Below the pieces are notes generated by a model. It was not told the origin of the DNA. It did not search any database and saw only the letters and a list, made by a program, of their open reading frames with translations. Shown here one piece after another: positions 1 through 9,785 of a stretch of DNA of 64,000 bases. The position numbers and the translations under genes are program-made. This DNA comes from SG8-41 sp036555035 (GTDB lineage: Bacteria; Pseudomonadota; Gammaproteobacteria; Burkholderiales; SG8-41). The DNA lies in contig DATBMB010000056.1 in NCBI GenBank assembly GCA_036555035.1, forward strand, positions 4,166-68,165, given 5' to 3'. Each line of letters begins with the position of its first letter. Position 1 is the stretch's first letter.

Positions 1-3000
1 CATGATGATCGTGAAGCGCCCATCGGGCGTGGTGAGTCCCGTGATCCCGCCGGGCGAGCCGTTCGGATTGCACGGATACGCCTCGGTCGGCGCGCCGCGG
101 TTGTCCACGAAACGCAGCGCCACCAGCGCCTCCGCGGCGGCGCGCGCGGCCGGGTCCCGGAATTCGCAGTAGCCCTCGCCGTGCGCGACCGCGATCGGCA
201 TGCGGCTGCCCGCCATGCCGGCGAGCAGGATCGAGGGCGAGCGCTGCACTTCCAGCATCACGAAGCGCGCCTCGAACTGCTCCGAGCGGTTGCGCACGAA
301 ATGCGGCCACGCCTCCGCGCCCGGGACGAGCTCGCGGAGGTTTCCCATCATCTGGCAGCCGTTGCATACGCCGAGCGCAAACGTATCCGCGCGCCTGAAG
401 AACGCCTCGAACTCGGCGCGCGCGCGGGCGTTGAAGAGCACGGACTTGGCCCACCCCTCCCCGGCCCCCAGCACGTCGCCGTAGGAAAATCCGCCGCACG
501 CGGCGAATCCCCGGAAATCCTTCAGGCTCGCGCGGCCGGAGACGATGTCGCTCATGTGCACGTCCACCGTCGTGAACCCGGCGCGGTCGAAGGCGGCGGC
601 CATCTCGACCTGGCCGTTCACGCCCTGCTCGCGCAGGATCGCGATGCGCGGGCGGCCGCGGGCGACGTACGGCGCCGCAACGTCCTCGCGCGGGTCGAAG
701 GTGAGCGCGGCATGCAGCCCCGGATCGGCTTCGTCGAGCAGCCGCTCGTATTCCTGCCGCGCGCAGTCCGGGTTGTCGCGCAGCTGCTGCAAGCGGAAGG
801 ACGTCTCGGACCAGGCGCGCCGCAGCTCGACGAGGCTCTCGTCGAAGAGTACGCCTGAACGGTCTGCTATCCGCAGCTTGCGCTCGCCGCCGACGCCGCC
901 GATGACACGGCACAGCTCGCCGAGACCGGCGCTCGCGAAAGCCCGCGTGACCTCCGCAACGTCGCCTTCCCGCACCTGCAGCACCGCCCCGAGCTCCTCG
1001 TTGAAGAGGAACTCCAGCGCGGACTTCCCGCGGAGGGCGCTGTCGATGCGCAGTGAGGCGCCGGTGCGGCCGGCAAACATCATCTCGCACACCGCGGCAA
1101 AGAGCCCGCCGTCGGAGCGGTCGTGGTAGGCGAGTATCCTGCCGGCCTGCCTGAGCCTCTGGATGACGGCAACGAACGCCTTCAACCGCCCGGCGTCCAC
1201 GTCGGGCGCCGTGTTGCCGGTCGCGCCGTAGACCTGCGCGAGCGCGGAGCCGCCCATGCGGCAGAGTCCCGCACCAAGATCCACCAGCATCAGAACCGTC
1301 TCCCCGAGATCGGTGCGTAATTGGGGCGTGAGCGTTTCGCGCACGTCAGGAACCGGCGCGAAGGCCGATACGATGAGAGAAAGCGGCGCGGTCACCGCCT
1401 TGCGCGCGCCGTTCTCCTCCCACGTCGTCTGCATGGACAGGCTGTCCTTGCCGACGGGAATGCTCACTCCAAGCTGCGGGCAGAGCTCCAGCGCCACGGC
1501 GCGCACGGTGTCGAACAGCGCGGCGTCCTCCCCGGGTTGCCCCGCCGCGGCCATCCAGTTCGCGGAGAGCTTGACATCGCCGAGCCCGGAGATGGGCGCC
1601 GCCGCGATATTGGTGAGCGCCTCACCGACCGCCATGCGGCCCGAGGCCTCGGGGCTCACCAGCGCGAGCTGAGTGCGCTCGCCCATCGCGAAAGCCTCTC
1701 CCCGATGGGTGTCATAGCCCATCAGCGTCACCGCGACGTCCGCCACCGGCACCTGCCACGGCCCCACCATCTGGTCGCGCGCAGTGAGCCCGCCCACCGT
1801 GCGGTCGCCGATCGTGATGAGGAAGCTCTTGTCCGCCACCGCCGGCAGCCGCAACACCCGGTACGCCGCCTCGCGCAGGTCCATGCCCGCGGTCTCGAAC
1901 GGAGGGAGCTCGCGTCTCGCGTGCGCCACCTCGCGTGTCATGCGCGGCGGCTTGCCGAGAAGCACCGCAAGCTCCATGTCCACGGGGAGATTGCCGAACA
2001 GGGGATCGCTCACGACGAGTTGCCCCTCCGCGGACGCTTCGCCGAGCACGGCGAACGGGCAGCGCTCGCGCTCGCAGATCGAGCGGAAGCGCCCGAGGTC
2101 CTCCGGCGCGATCGCCAGCACGTAGCGCTCCTGGGCCTCGTTGCACCAAATCTGGAGCGGCGACATCCCGGGTTCCTCGCTCGGGATCCGGCGCAGGTCG
2201 AAGCGCCCGCCCCGGTGCGCCGAATGCACCAGCTCGGGCAGGGCGTTCGAGAGCCCCCCGGCGCCGACATCGTGTATCGACCGGATCGGGTTGACCTCGC
2301 CCAGCGCCCAGCAGCGGTCGATCACCTCCTGCGCGCGGCGCTGGATCTCCGCGTTGCCGCGCTGCACCGAGTCAAAATCCAGGTCCTCGAGGTTCGCTCC
2401 CGTGCCGAGGCTGGAGGCCGCGCCGCCGCCGAGCCCGATGCGCATGCCGGGGCCGCCGAGCTGGATGAGAAGCGCGCCGGGCTCGAGCTCACGCTTGTGG
2501 GCATGGCGCGCGGAGAGATTCCCGATGCCGCCCGCGATCATGATCGGCTTGTGATAGCCCCGCACTTCACCGGCGACGCGCTGCTCGAGGGTGCGGAAAT
2601 AGCCGGCCAGATTGGGCCGGCCGAATTCGTTGTTGAAGGAAGCCGCCCCGATCGGCCCCTCGATCATGATCTGGAGGGCCGAGGCGATGCGCTGCGGCCG
2701 CCCGATGCCGTTCGCCTCCCAGGGCTGGACGAAATCCGGAATGCAGAGGTTCGACACGCTGAAGCCGGTGAGCCCCGCCTTGGGCTTCGCTCCGCGGCCG
2801 GTCGCCCCCTCGTCGCGGATCTCACCCCCCGCTCCCGTGGCCGCGCCCGGGAAAGGCGAGATCGCCGTGGGATGGTTGTGCGTCTCCACCTTCATCACGG
2901 TGTGCGTGAGCTCCTGCGTGGAGCGATACGCGCCATCCTCCCGCGGATAGAAGCGGCCGATGGTCTCGCCCTCCATCACCGCGGCGTTGTCCGCGTAGGC

Positions 3001-3777
3001 GACGACGGTGCCGCGGGGATTTTTTTCGTGGGTCGTGCGGATCATGCCGAAGAGCGTGGCCGACTGCGGCCGGCCGTCGATCACCCAGCTCGCGTTGAAG
3101 ATCTTGTGCCGGCAATGCTCGGAATTGGCCTGGGCGAACATCATCAGCTCGACGTCGGTCGGGTTGCGCGCGAGGCGCCGGAAATGTTCGAGCAGGTACT
3201 CGATCTCGTCCGGCGACAGCGCGAGCCCCATCTCCCGGTTCGCGCGCTCCAGCGCCGCGATGCCCCCGCCGAGGAGGTCCACCGCCGCGAGCGGCGCCGG
3301 CGTGGTGTGCGCGAACAGGCGGTCCGCCTCGTCGAAGGCCGCAAGCACCGTTTCCGTCATGCGGTCGTGGACAAGGGGCGCAGCCGCCGCCCGTTCACCG
3401 GCGGCCAGCGCCTGACCGTCGGCGGTCGCCATGAAATAGGCGATGCCGCGCTCGATGCGGCGCACAGACTCGAGCCCACACTGGCGCGCGATGTCGGTCG
3501 CCTTGGACGACCAGGGAGAAATCGTGCCAAAGCGCGGCACGACGAGCAGGAGCTCGCCCCGCGCCGCGGCTGCTGTCTCCGCCGGGCCGTAGGCGAGAAT
3601 GCGATCGAGGCGCCGCGCTTGCGGCTCCGTGAGTGCCCGCTCGAGCTCGACGAAATGCCAGGTTTCGGCATGAACCGCGGTGATGCGTGGGACGGAGGAA
3701 CGGAGGGAGCTGAGGAGCCGGCTTAAGCGGAAGGCCGAGAGCGCGCTTCGTCCTCTCAGCCTCAGGATCTGCGACAT
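1..3777 (-). CDS. purL: Phosphoribosylformylglycinamidine synthase, 3' end outside the window
   Basis: Fourth step of purine synthesis: FGAR + ATP + glutamine gives FGAM. The ATG at 3777 opens a frame beginning MSQILRLRGRSALSAFRLSR, close to E. coli PurL as I remember it, followed by the N-terminal motif TISPWSSKATDIA. The frame runs 1259 codons without a stop to base 1, against about 1295 residues for the single-chain enzyme, so only some 35-40 residues are missing. The C-terminal glutaminase domain is visible: the nucleophile motif GVCNGCQM lies near base 350, and the last readable residues, DGRFTIMM, come just before the expected HPE catalytic motif. It is divergent from nnrD across about 80 bases. 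This is a large monofunctional proteobacterial-type PurL, not the split PurLQS form. Confidence 0.97.
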   Translation of the reverse strand, partial: MSQILRLRGRSALSAFRLSRLLSSLRSSVPRITAVHAETWHFVELERALTEPQARRLDRILAYGPAETAAAARGELLLVVPRFGTISPWSSKATDIARQCGLESVRRIERGIAYFMATADGQALAAGERAAAAPLVHDRMTETVLAAFDEADRLFAHTTPAPLAAVDLLGGGIAALERANREMGLALSPDEIEYLLEHFRRLARNPTDVELMMFAQANSEHCRHKIFNASWVIDGRPQSATLFGMIRTTHEKNPRGTVVAYADNAAVMEGETIGRFYPREDGAYRSTQELTHTVMKVETHNHPTAISPFPGAATGAGGEIRDEGATGRGAKPKAGLTGFSVSNLCIPDFVQPWEANGIGRPQRIASALQIMIEGPIGAASFNNEFGRPNLAGYFRTLEQRVAGEVRGYHKPIMIAGGIGNLSARHAHKRELEPGALLIQLGGPGMRIGLGGGAASSLGTGANLEDLDFDSVQRGNAEIQRRAQEVIDRCWALGEVNPIRSIHDVGAGGLSNALPELVHSAHRGGRFDLRRIPSEEPGMSPLQIWCNEAQERYVLAIAPEDLGRFRSICERERCPFAVLGEASAEGQLVVSDPLFGNLPVDMELAVLLGKPPRMTREVAHARRELPPFETAGMDLREAAYRVLRLPAVADKSFLITIGDRTVGGLTARDQMVGPWQVPVADVAVTLMGYDTHRGEAFAMGERTQLALVSPEASGRMAVGEALTNIAAAPISGLGDVKLSANWMAAAGQPGEDAALFDTVRAVALELCPQLGVSIPVGKDSLSMQTTWEENGARKAVTAPLSLIVSAFAPVPDVRETLTPQLRTDLGETVLMLVDLGAGLCRMGGSALAQVYGATGNTAPDVDAGRLKAFVAVIQRLRQAGRILAYHDRSDGGLFAAVCEMMFAGRTGASLRIDSALRGKSALEFLFNEELGAVLQVREGDVAEVTRAFASAGLGELCRVIGGVGGERKLRIADRSGVLFDESLVELRRAWSETSFRLQQLRDNPDCARQEYERLLDEADPGLHAALTFDPREDVAAPYVARGRPRIAILREQGVNGQVEMAAAFDRAGFTTVDVHMSDIVSGRASLKDFRGFAACGGFSYGDVLGAGEGWAKSVLFNARARAEFEAFFRRADTFALGVCNGCQMMGNLRELVPGAEAWPHFVRNRSEQFEARFVMLEVQRSPSILLAGMAGSRMPIAVAHGEGYCEFRDPAARAAAEALVALRFVDNRGAPTEAYPCNPNGSPGGITGLTTPDGRFTIIM

Positions 3778-3855
3778 GTGGCGCAATCGAAGTCGCTAAA
3801 AACGCATTCTACCCGAAAGGGCGCTGCGCCGCGGCGAGCTCCGCGTCATTCACGT

Positions 3856-3861
3856 TAGAAT
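3856..3861 (+). promoter_or_regulatory. Possible -10 box (TAGAAT) for nnrD
   Basis: TAGAAT overlaps the first possible ATG of nnrD (3860). The same hexamer precedes modE (13605-13600, minus), moeA (about 21351) and moaA (47193-47198). If it is a true -10 box, translation of nnrD should begin at the ATG at 3872 (MTVRW), not 3860. No convincing -35 box is visible. Confidence 0.25.
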
Positions 3862-5365
3862 GCATGCACTTATGACGGTTCGCTGGGTCCACAACGCGCC
3901 CATCTATCGCACTGCGGACGTGCGCGCCATCGAGGCCGCGGCCGCGTCCTCACCCTCGCCTCCCCAGCTGATGGAAAGAGCCGGACGGGCGGCGGCGGAG
4001 ATCGCGCGCGAGGTATCGGGCGGCACCGGCAAGCCGGTCCTGGTGCTGGCCGGCCCCGGCAACAACGGCGGCGACGCGTTCGTGGTCGCGCGCTATCTCA
4101 AGCAGTGGTACTTCAACGTTTCCGTGGCCTTTGCCGGCGATGAGGGAAAGCTCCCGGCGGACGCGTCCGCGGCGCTGCAGGCATGGCGTGCCGCGGGCGG
4201 CAGCATCGCCGGCGCCCTGCCCGGGATGCAGGACTGGGGGCTGGTGGTGGACGGCCTCTTCGGCGTCGGACTCGAGCGCGAGGTGTCCGGCCGCCATGCC
4301 GAATGGGTCGAAGCCGTCAACCGACTCCCCGCCACGGTGCTCGCCCTCGATGTGCCGAGCGGCCTGCAATCCGATTCCGGGCGCGTGATGGGCTGCGCGA
4401 TACGCGCGGCTCACACTGTCACGTTCATCGCCTTGAAGCCGGGGCTCCTCACGCTCGAGGGCCCCGACCATTGCGGCGAGGTCCACGTGCGCGCCCTCGG
4501 GCTCGACACGCAGAAGCTCCAGCCGGCGCGCGGTTTCGTGATCGGGGCCGAGGTCCTGAACGGGATCCTCCCGCTGCGCGCCCGCAACAGCCACAAGGGC
4601 GACTACGGCAGCGTGGGCATCATCGGCGGCGATCACGGGATGGTCGGCGCCGCGCTGCTGGCGGGACGGGCGGCGCTCAAGCTGGGAAGCGGCCGGGTGT
4701 ACGTCGGCCTGCTGGCGCGCGACGCGCAGGCAGTGGATGCGGATCAGCCGGAGCTCATGCTGCGCACCGCGGACGAAGTGCTGAAGCTCGGGCACCTTAC
4801 CTGCCTCGCCGTCGGTCCCGGGCTCGGCCAGATGCCGGATGCCGCTTTCTACCTCGGCGTTGCCCTCGAATCGGCGCTCCCGCTGGTGCTCGACGCCGAC
4901 GCGCTCAATCTCCTCGCCGCCGATGCCCGGCTCGCGGACATGCTGCGGAAACGGTCGGCGCCGTCGCTGCTCACGCCTCATCCGGCCGAGGCCGGGCGTC
5001 TGCTGGGAGCGTCCACGCGGGAAGTGCAGGACGACCGGATCGGGACCGCATTGAAGCTGGCGGAATCGTTCAATGGCCTGGCCGTACTGAAGGGCGCCGG
5101 CAGCGTGTGCGCCACGCCCGACGGGGCCTGGCACATCAACACGTCCGGCAATCCCGGCATGGCGAGCGCCGGCATGGGGGATGTCCTGAGCGGCATACTC
5201 GCCGCCCTGCTCGCGCAGGGCGTGGAAGCGAGGAACGCGCTTCTGGCCGGGGTCTACCTTCACGGCGCTGCCGCCGATCACGCCGTGGCCGGTGGCGCCG
5301 GCCCCGTCGGGCTCACTGCAACCGAGACGATAGCCGCGGCGCGCGCACTGCTCAATCGCCGCTAG
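3860..5365 (+). CDS. nnr: Bifunctional NAD(P)HX epimerase / ADP- or ATP-dependent NAD(P)HX dehydratase
   Basis: Repairs hydrated NAD(P)H: the N-terminal YjeF_N domain epimerises R- and S-NAD(P)HX and the C-terminal ribokinase-like domain dehydrates the S form. The N-terminal half shows LAGPGNNGGDAFVVARYL (about residues 68-85), DGLFGVGLERE and LALDVPSGL. The C-terminal half begins near residue 240 with NSHKGDYGSVGIIGG and carries LTPHPAEAGRLL and the catalytic segment NPGMASAGMGDVLSGIL. At 501 residues it matches the fused bacterial form. The start may be the ATG at 3872, because a -10-like TAGAAT overlaps the ATG at 3860. It converges on the GGDEF/EAL gene, ending one base before that gene's stop. 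Confidence 0.95.
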   Translation: MHALMTVRWVHNAPIYRTADVRAIEAAAASSPSPPQLMERAGRAAAEIAREVSGGTGKPVLVLAGPGNNGGDAFVVARYLKQWYFNVSVAFAGDEGKLPADASAALQAWRAAGGSIAGALPGMQDWGLVVDGLFGVGLEREVSGRHAEWVEAVNRLPATVLALDVPSGLQSDSGRVMGCAIRAAHTVTFIALKPGLLTLEGPDHCGEVHVRALGLDTQKLQPARGFVIGAEVLNGILPLRARNSHKGDYGSVGIIGGDHGMVGAALLAGRAALKLGSGRVYVGLLARDAQAVDADQPELMLRTADEVLKLGHLTCLAVGPGLGQMPDAAFYLGVALESALPLVLDADALNLLAADARLADMLRKRSAPSLLTPHPAEAGRLLGASTREVQDDRIGTALKLAESFNGLAVLKGAGSVCATPDGAWHINTSGNPGMASAGMGDVLSGILAALLAQGVEARNALLAGVYLHGAAADHAVAGGAGPVGLTATETIAAARALLNRR

Positions 5366-5366
5366 C

Positions 5367-7202
5367 TCAGGACAGGCTTTCGGGGTCGGCCTTCTCGTCC
5401 GCCTTGGGCCGGAGCGTGACTCCCGAAAGTCCGCGCGCGCCTTTCTCGAGCGCGATGATCTCCTGCGCGGTGAGCGGCGGGCTCACGTATTCTCCCTGGA
5501 TGCGCGAGCACCCGAGCGTCGTGAGCGCGAGCGCGGTCGTGCCATCCGCCACGCCCTCGGCCGTCACCTCGAGCCCGAGATCGCGCGCGAGGCGCACCAG
5601 CGAGCGGACGATCTTGTCGTGGACCGCGGACTTCCGCATGTCGCGCACGAACGCCGCGGAAAGCCGCAGCTCGTCGAGCGGCAGCTCCGCGACATTGCTC
5701 AACGACGAGGAGCCGGTGCCGAAGCCGTCGATCGCGAGCCGCATGCCGTTGCCTTTCAGCCGCCCGAGCGCCTCCTTCACCTGCTCGAGCCCGCCGGCGA
5801 GCGCCGACTCGTGCATCTCGATGACCATGTGCTTGGGCGGAATCCCCCACGTCCGCAGCGCGCGCCCGAGGAACTCGGGAAAATCCGGCTGCAGCAGGCC
5901 GCTCGCCGTGATCTTGAGGCTCACCGGAACCTGGAGGCCGGCGCGCGCGATCTCGGCGCATTCGCGCAGCGCGTTGTTGAACGTCCACGACGACAGCTCG
6001 CTGCTCACGCCCGCGGCCTCCGCAGCCTCAAACGCCCGCGCCTCCGACACTTCGCCCAGCTCCGTGTCGTGCCAGCGCAACAGCCCCTCGAGCCCGGCGA
6101 TCCGCCCGGAGCGCAGGTCGAGCTGGGGCGCGAAGGCGAGCCGCAGTGCGCCCTCCTCCAGCGCGCGACGCACCCGCGCCGCGTAGCGCATCTTCTCCTC
6201 CTCGCTCTCGCCGTGCGCCGGATCGTAGAGCGCAACGCGCTCCGCGGTTCCGCGCGCGGCGCCCACCGCGAGCTTGCCGTTGCGCACCAGCGTCTGCTGG
6301 TCTGCTCCGTGCTCCGGGTACATTGCGATGCCGATCACTGCTTCCGGGGCGAATGCGCGCTCGCCGATCGCGATCGGTGCATTGAGCGCGCCCAGAATCT
6401 TGTTCGCGGCAAGGATCGCCACGCCTTCTCCCGCGATGCGCGGCAGCAGGCAGGCGAGCTGGCTGCGGCTCACCCGGCCCAATTGATCCTGCTTGCGCAG
6501 CACCCCTTCGCGCATGCGCCGCGTCACGCGCAGCATGAACGCCTCGCCCCGCTGCAGCCCGAGGAGGCGGTCCACCTGCTCGACCTGCTCGACCTCGATC
6601 AGCAGCAGCCCGAGCTGCTTGCCTTCCTGGCGGTGGGACTCGATCGTCGTGCGGAAGATCTCCATGAACGCCGCATACTCCGGTGTCGGCAGCGTGCGCA
6701 CCACGGCGCCCGCGCCCTGGCTGCGCGCGGAAAGCGATGCGATCAGCGCGACCTGCAGGAAGACGAAGCGCTGCAGGGCCAGTATGTTCTCCGTGCATTG
6801 CTGCGGGTCGCCGGCGTGCAGCCGCAGCACGCCGCGCGTCATGGCGCTCTGGAAACGCAGGCAATCGCGCCGCATGCGCTCGAGCGCCTCGCCCTCCGTA
6901 TCGAGCGCCCATTCGCCGAGCGCGGAAAAAACCGGCTCGAGATCGGCGCCGCCCGCGGTCCCGGCCTTCGACAACGCGGCGTCGAGCCCGCCCGCCGCCG
7001 GCACGAACAGGTCGGGCGCGCGCTCGCGCACCCCGCCGAGCACGGCCGCGACGCGCGCGATCGTCCTGGGATCGACGCTGAACTCCTCCGCCAGGCGCCC
7101 GATGAGCGCCCGCATTCCGATCCCCGGCTCGTGCTCCAGGCCGGTGCTGGATACCGGCTCCGGGGCGCCCGCGCCGCCGTCAGAGGAAGAACTCGGCGGC
7201 AT
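5367..7202 (-). CDS. Degenerate GGDEF-EAL domain protein
   Basis: 611 residues with the architecture of a cyclic-di-GMP turnover protein. A diguanylate-cyclase-like domain spans about 155-310, but the GGDEF signature is replaced by SRSQLACLLP. An EAL-like domain covers about 345-600, but the EAL tripeptide reads EGL (LEGLLRWHD), the later motif reads EMHESAL, and the catalytic DDFG segment reads AIDGFGTGSSSLS. Both catalytic sites look lost, so a nucleotide-sensing or protein-binding role is more likely than synthesis or hydrolysis. There is no membrane segment. Its start overlaps the end of the upstream HD-GYP gene by 23 bases, so the two are probably co-translated. A shorter form could begin at the Met at 7115, which has a GGGGATCGGA-like leader. 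Confidence 0.85.
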   Translation of the reverse strand: MPPSSSSDGGAGAPEPVSSTGLEHEPGIGMRALIGRLAEEFSVDPRTIARVAAVLGGVRERAPDLFVPAAGGLDAALSKAGTAGGADLEPVFSALGEWALDTEGEALERMRRDCLRFQSAMTRGVLRLHAGDPQQCTENILALQRFVFLQVALIASLSARSQGAGAVVRTLPTPEYAAFMEIFRTTIESHRQEGKQLGLLLIEVEQVEQVDRLLGLQRGEAFMLRVTRRMREGVLRKQDQLGRVSRSQLACLLPRIAGEGVAILAANKILGALNAPIAIGERAFAPEAVIGIAMYPEHGADQQTLVRNGKLAVGAARGTAERVALYDPAHGESEEEKMRYAARVRRALEEGALRLAFAPQLDLRSGRIAGLEGLLRWHDTELGEVSEARAFEAAEAAGVSSELSSWTFNNALRECAEIARAGLQVPVSLKITASGLLQPDFPEFLGRALRTWGIPPKHMVIEMHESALAGGLEQVKEALGRLKGNGMRLAIDGFGTGSSSLSNVAELPLDELRLSAAFVRDMRKSAVHDKIVRSLVRLARDLGLEVTAEGVADGTTALALTTLGCSRIQGEYVSPPLTAQEIIALEKGARGLSGVTLRPKADEKADPESLS

Positions 7203-8400
7203 CGATCGCTACGCTGCTTTTCTCGAGGGTGCGCTTGATGCGGTAGGGCATGTCGGGGCCCGCCTTGGGCTCCTTCACCAGGTCGAGGATCTTCTGGGGC
7301 CGCATCGGGTTGCCCTTGGCGTCGAGCACGATCATGACGCGCGGCTGCAGCCGCCGCACCAGGTTCTGGGCGATCACGATCCCGACCTCTCCCGTGTTGA
7401 GCTCGACGGCGGCACCCACCGGGTAGATCCCGATGCACTGGATCAGCTGCTGGACCAGCGAGCCGTCGAACTGCCTGTCGCGCCAGTCATAGAGCTTGGA
7501 GAGCGCGTTCGAGGGGGAAAGCGCCTCGGCGTAGGCGCGCGGGCGCGTGAGCGCGTCAAAACAGTCGATCAGCCCGGCGATCGAGCCGAACAAGCCGATC
7601 TCCGGCCCCCGCAGCCCCTCGGGATAGCCGCTACCGTCGTAGCGCTCATGGTGCAGCGCCGCGAGAGCGGGAAGCTCGATGGGAAGTCCCGCGGTCTCCT
7701 TCAGGATCGCCACCGAGTGCTCGACATGGGACTGGCAGATCCTCCGCTCTTCCTCGCTCAACGTCTCCTTCTTGTCGAGCAGCCCTGAGGGCATGCGCAC
7801 CTTCCCGACATCGAGCAGCAATCCCAGCATGCCGAGCAGATCGAGCTGCTCGCGCGGCAGCTGCAGGAAGCGGCCGAAGGTGATCATGTAGACGGAGACG
7901 CCGAGCGCGCGATCCAATGTTAACTCGCCTTTCTCCTTCATCTTGGAGAGCAGCAGCATGGCGTCGGGATTGCGCACGACGCTGTCGGTCATGCTCGTCA
8001 CCGCCTCGCGCACGCGCGGCGCGTCGATCACCTGGCCAATCTTGACGGTGTTGAACACGTCCTTCATCACGACCTCGGCCCGGCCCTGGGCGGCGCGCGC
8101 CGCCGGCAGCTCGATGTCGACCGCGACCTTTTCCTCGTAGACGACCCGGCGCGTGATGCTCGCGAGCACGCTTTCGTGCTTTCGAAGCGGGCTGGTTTTC
8201 AGCTCGCTGCGATCGCGGAGGTCCGTGCTCTTCTCCGGATCGACGTAGACCTTCCTGCAGTATTTCTTGAGTGTATTGAGCTGCTCGTCGTTCTCGAGCA
8301 CGAAGCCCTGGAACACGAACGGGGTTTCGGTCCACGGACGGTCGAGCTCGGAGATGTACACTCCGAACTGCAGCTGCTCGACGGGGATTTCCTTCTTCAT
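7180..8400 (-). CDS. DUF3391 / HD-GYP domain protein lacking the HD histidine
   Basis: 406 residues. The N-terminus (MKKEIPVEQLQFGVYISELD) is a DUF3391 domain, commonly fused to HD-GYP cyclic-di-GMP phosphodiesterases. The HD-GYP part spans about 130-340. The GYP end is intact (HHERYDGSGYP, 250-260), but the HD doublet is LD (LLLDVGKVRMP, with Leu196 where the metal-binding His should be). Loss of that ligand makes normal hydrolysis doubtful. It pairs with the degenerate GGDEF-EAL protein that overlaps its 3' end. The ATG at 8400 gives the full DUF3391 start. Confidence 0.88.
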   Translation of the reverse strand: MKKEIPVEQLQFGVYISELDRPWTETPFVFQGFVLENDEQLNTLKKYCRKVYVDPEKSTDLRDRSELKTSPLRKHESVLASITRRVVYEEKVAVDIELPAARAAQGRAEVVMKDVFNTVKIGQVIDAPRVREAVTSMTDSVVRNPDAMLLLSKMKEKGELTLDRALGVSVYMITFGRFLQLPREQLDLLGMLGLLLDVGKVRMPSGLLDKKETLSEEERRICQSHVEHSVAILKETAGLPIELPALAALHHERYDGSGYPEGLRGPEIGLFGSIAGLIDCFDALTRPRAYAEALSPSNALSKLYDWRDRQFDGSLVQQLIQCIGIYPVGAAVELNTGEVGIVIAQNLVRRLQPRVMIVLDAKGNPMRPQKILDLVKEPKAGPDMPYRIKRTLEKSSVAIDAAEFFL

Positions 8401-8496
8401 GGCGGCGCCGGTCCCGGCGGGAGCGTATCCCGCGACGGAAACAGGGGAATTTTCCGTCCTGCGGGGCCGGGGCGCAAGCGGCCGTGCGGCGGCGCG

Positions 8497-9264
8497 TCAG
8501 AACTCGAAAACGTGATTATTGTGCAGCGGGCGCGGCCGCCGGTCCCCGGGGATCTCGTCGATCTCCTGCATCGTCAGCTCGATCTCGCTGGGCTTCAGAT
8601 GCGTGATGTAGATTTCCGCCGGGCGCTTGAGCTTGGCGAGCTCGTCGGCGAGCATGGACGGGCACAGGTGCAGAGCGAGCTTGGCGAGCTCGTAGTCCTT
8701 GTCGGAGAAAGCGGTCTCGATGATGAGGTACTTGAGATTCTCGATCCGGTTCACCGCCGCCCACAGCGCGTCGTTCGGCCCGGTGTCGCCGGTGAAGACG
8801 AGGCTGCCTTTGCCGCTGTCGAGCTGGTAGCCGACCGCGGGCACGGTGTGGACCGCGGGCAGCACGGTGATCTTCCGTCCATTGAGCCCGATCGTCTTTC
8901 CCACTTCGACCTCCTGGTAGCGCAGCCAGGGCTGCTCGGGCGTCGGGATCACGGTGAAATCCGGCCAGATATCCCAGTTGAAAAGATTCTTCTTCAGGAT
9001 CGCGATGGTGGCGGCCGTCGCGTACACCGTGACGGGCTTCGGCCGCAGCGCGCCGACCGAGTCGAGGAAGAACGCGATAGAGTTGACGTGATCGAGGTGG
9101 GAATGGGTGACAAAGATGTGGTCGATCAACGTCAGCTCGGCGAGCGAAAGATCGCCGACCCCGGTCCCGGCATCGATCAGCACGTCGTGATCGACCAGGA
9201 AGGAGGTCGTTCGATTCTGCTGCCCGCCGATGCTGCCCGAGCAGCCGAGCACACGCAGACGCAT
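8497..9264 (-). CDS. Metallo-beta-lactamase-fold protein, 3',5'-cyclic-nucleotide phosphodiesterase-like
   Basis: 255 residues with the fold's metal motif THSHLDHVNS (about 85-94), an opening strand MRLRVLGCSGSIGG, the downstream metal Asp in FTGDTGPND, and a final His region ITHLKPSEIE. The layout resembles class II cyclic-nucleotide phosphodiesterases more than lactamases or glyoxalases. The substrate cannot be told from sequence alone. It lies 34 bases downstream of moaE and upstream of the HD-GYP gene on the same strand, so it may belong to the long molybdenum operon or to the signalling pair. Confidence 0.75.
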   Translation of the reverse strand: MRLRVLGCSGSIGGQQNRTTSFLVDHDVLIDAGTGVGDLSLAELTLIDHIFVTHSHLDHVNSIAFFLDSVGALRPKPVTVYATAATIAILKKNLFNWDIWPDFTVIPTPEQPWLRYQEVEVGKTIGLNGRKITVLPAVHTVPAVGYQLDSGKGSLVFTGDTGPNDALWAAVNRIENLKYLIIETAFSDKDYELAKLALHLCPSMLADELAKLKRPAEIYITHLKPSEIELTMQEIDEIPGDRRPRPLHNNHVFEF

Positions 9265-9298
9265 CTTGCCTATCCCCTGTCTACTTCAAGCCGCCCCG

Positions 9299-9757
9299 CT
9301 AGCCCTTCAGCCGCCAGCGCTCGGCCGCGATGTCGTCGGACACGCGCGCCTCGACCCAGCGCTCGCCGCCGCCGGTTTGCTCCTTCTTCCAGAACGGCGC
9401 CCGGGTCTTCAAATAGTCCATGATGAACTCGCAGGCGGCGAAGGCGTCGCCCCGGTGCGCGCTCGCCACGACTACGAGGACGATTTGATCGGTTGGCTTC
9501 AACCTGCCCACGCGATGGATCACCAGGGAATCGAGGATGTTCCAGCGTGCTTGAGCCTGGACCACGATCTCCTCGATCGCTTTTTCGGTCATGCCGGGAT
9601 AGTGCTCGAGCGTCATCCCCGCGACCGTGCCACCCTCGTTGATATCGCGCACCACCCCGATGAAGCTCGCAACCGCCCCGATCCTCGGATTGCCGCGGCG
9701 CAGCGCGGCGATCTCGGCGCTGACGTCGAAGTCGGCGGTTTGGATGCGAACCGTCAT
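9299..9757 (-). CDS. moaE: Molybdopterin synthase catalytic subunit
   Basis: With thiocarboxylated MoaD, converts precursor Z (cPMP) to molybdopterin. At 152 residues it has the usual length. Family motifs are VASFIGVVRD, MTLEHYPGMTEKAIEEI, the catalytic region VVVASAHRGDAFAACEFIMDYLK, and the Lys-rich segment APFWKKEQ, whose lysine is the conserved catalytic one. It sits directly after moaD (28-base gap), so the two synthase subunits are made together. Confidence 0.97.
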   Translation of the reverse strand: MTVRIQTADFDVSAEIAALRRGNPRIGAVASFIGVVRDINEGGTVAGMTLEHYPGMTEKAIEEIVVQAQARWNILDSLVIHRVGRLKPTDQIVLVVVASAHRGDAFAACEFIMDYLKTRAPFWKKEQTGGGERWVEARVSDDIAAERWRLKG

Positions 9758-9785
9758 ACCACCCCCATCCTAACCTTCCCCATCT

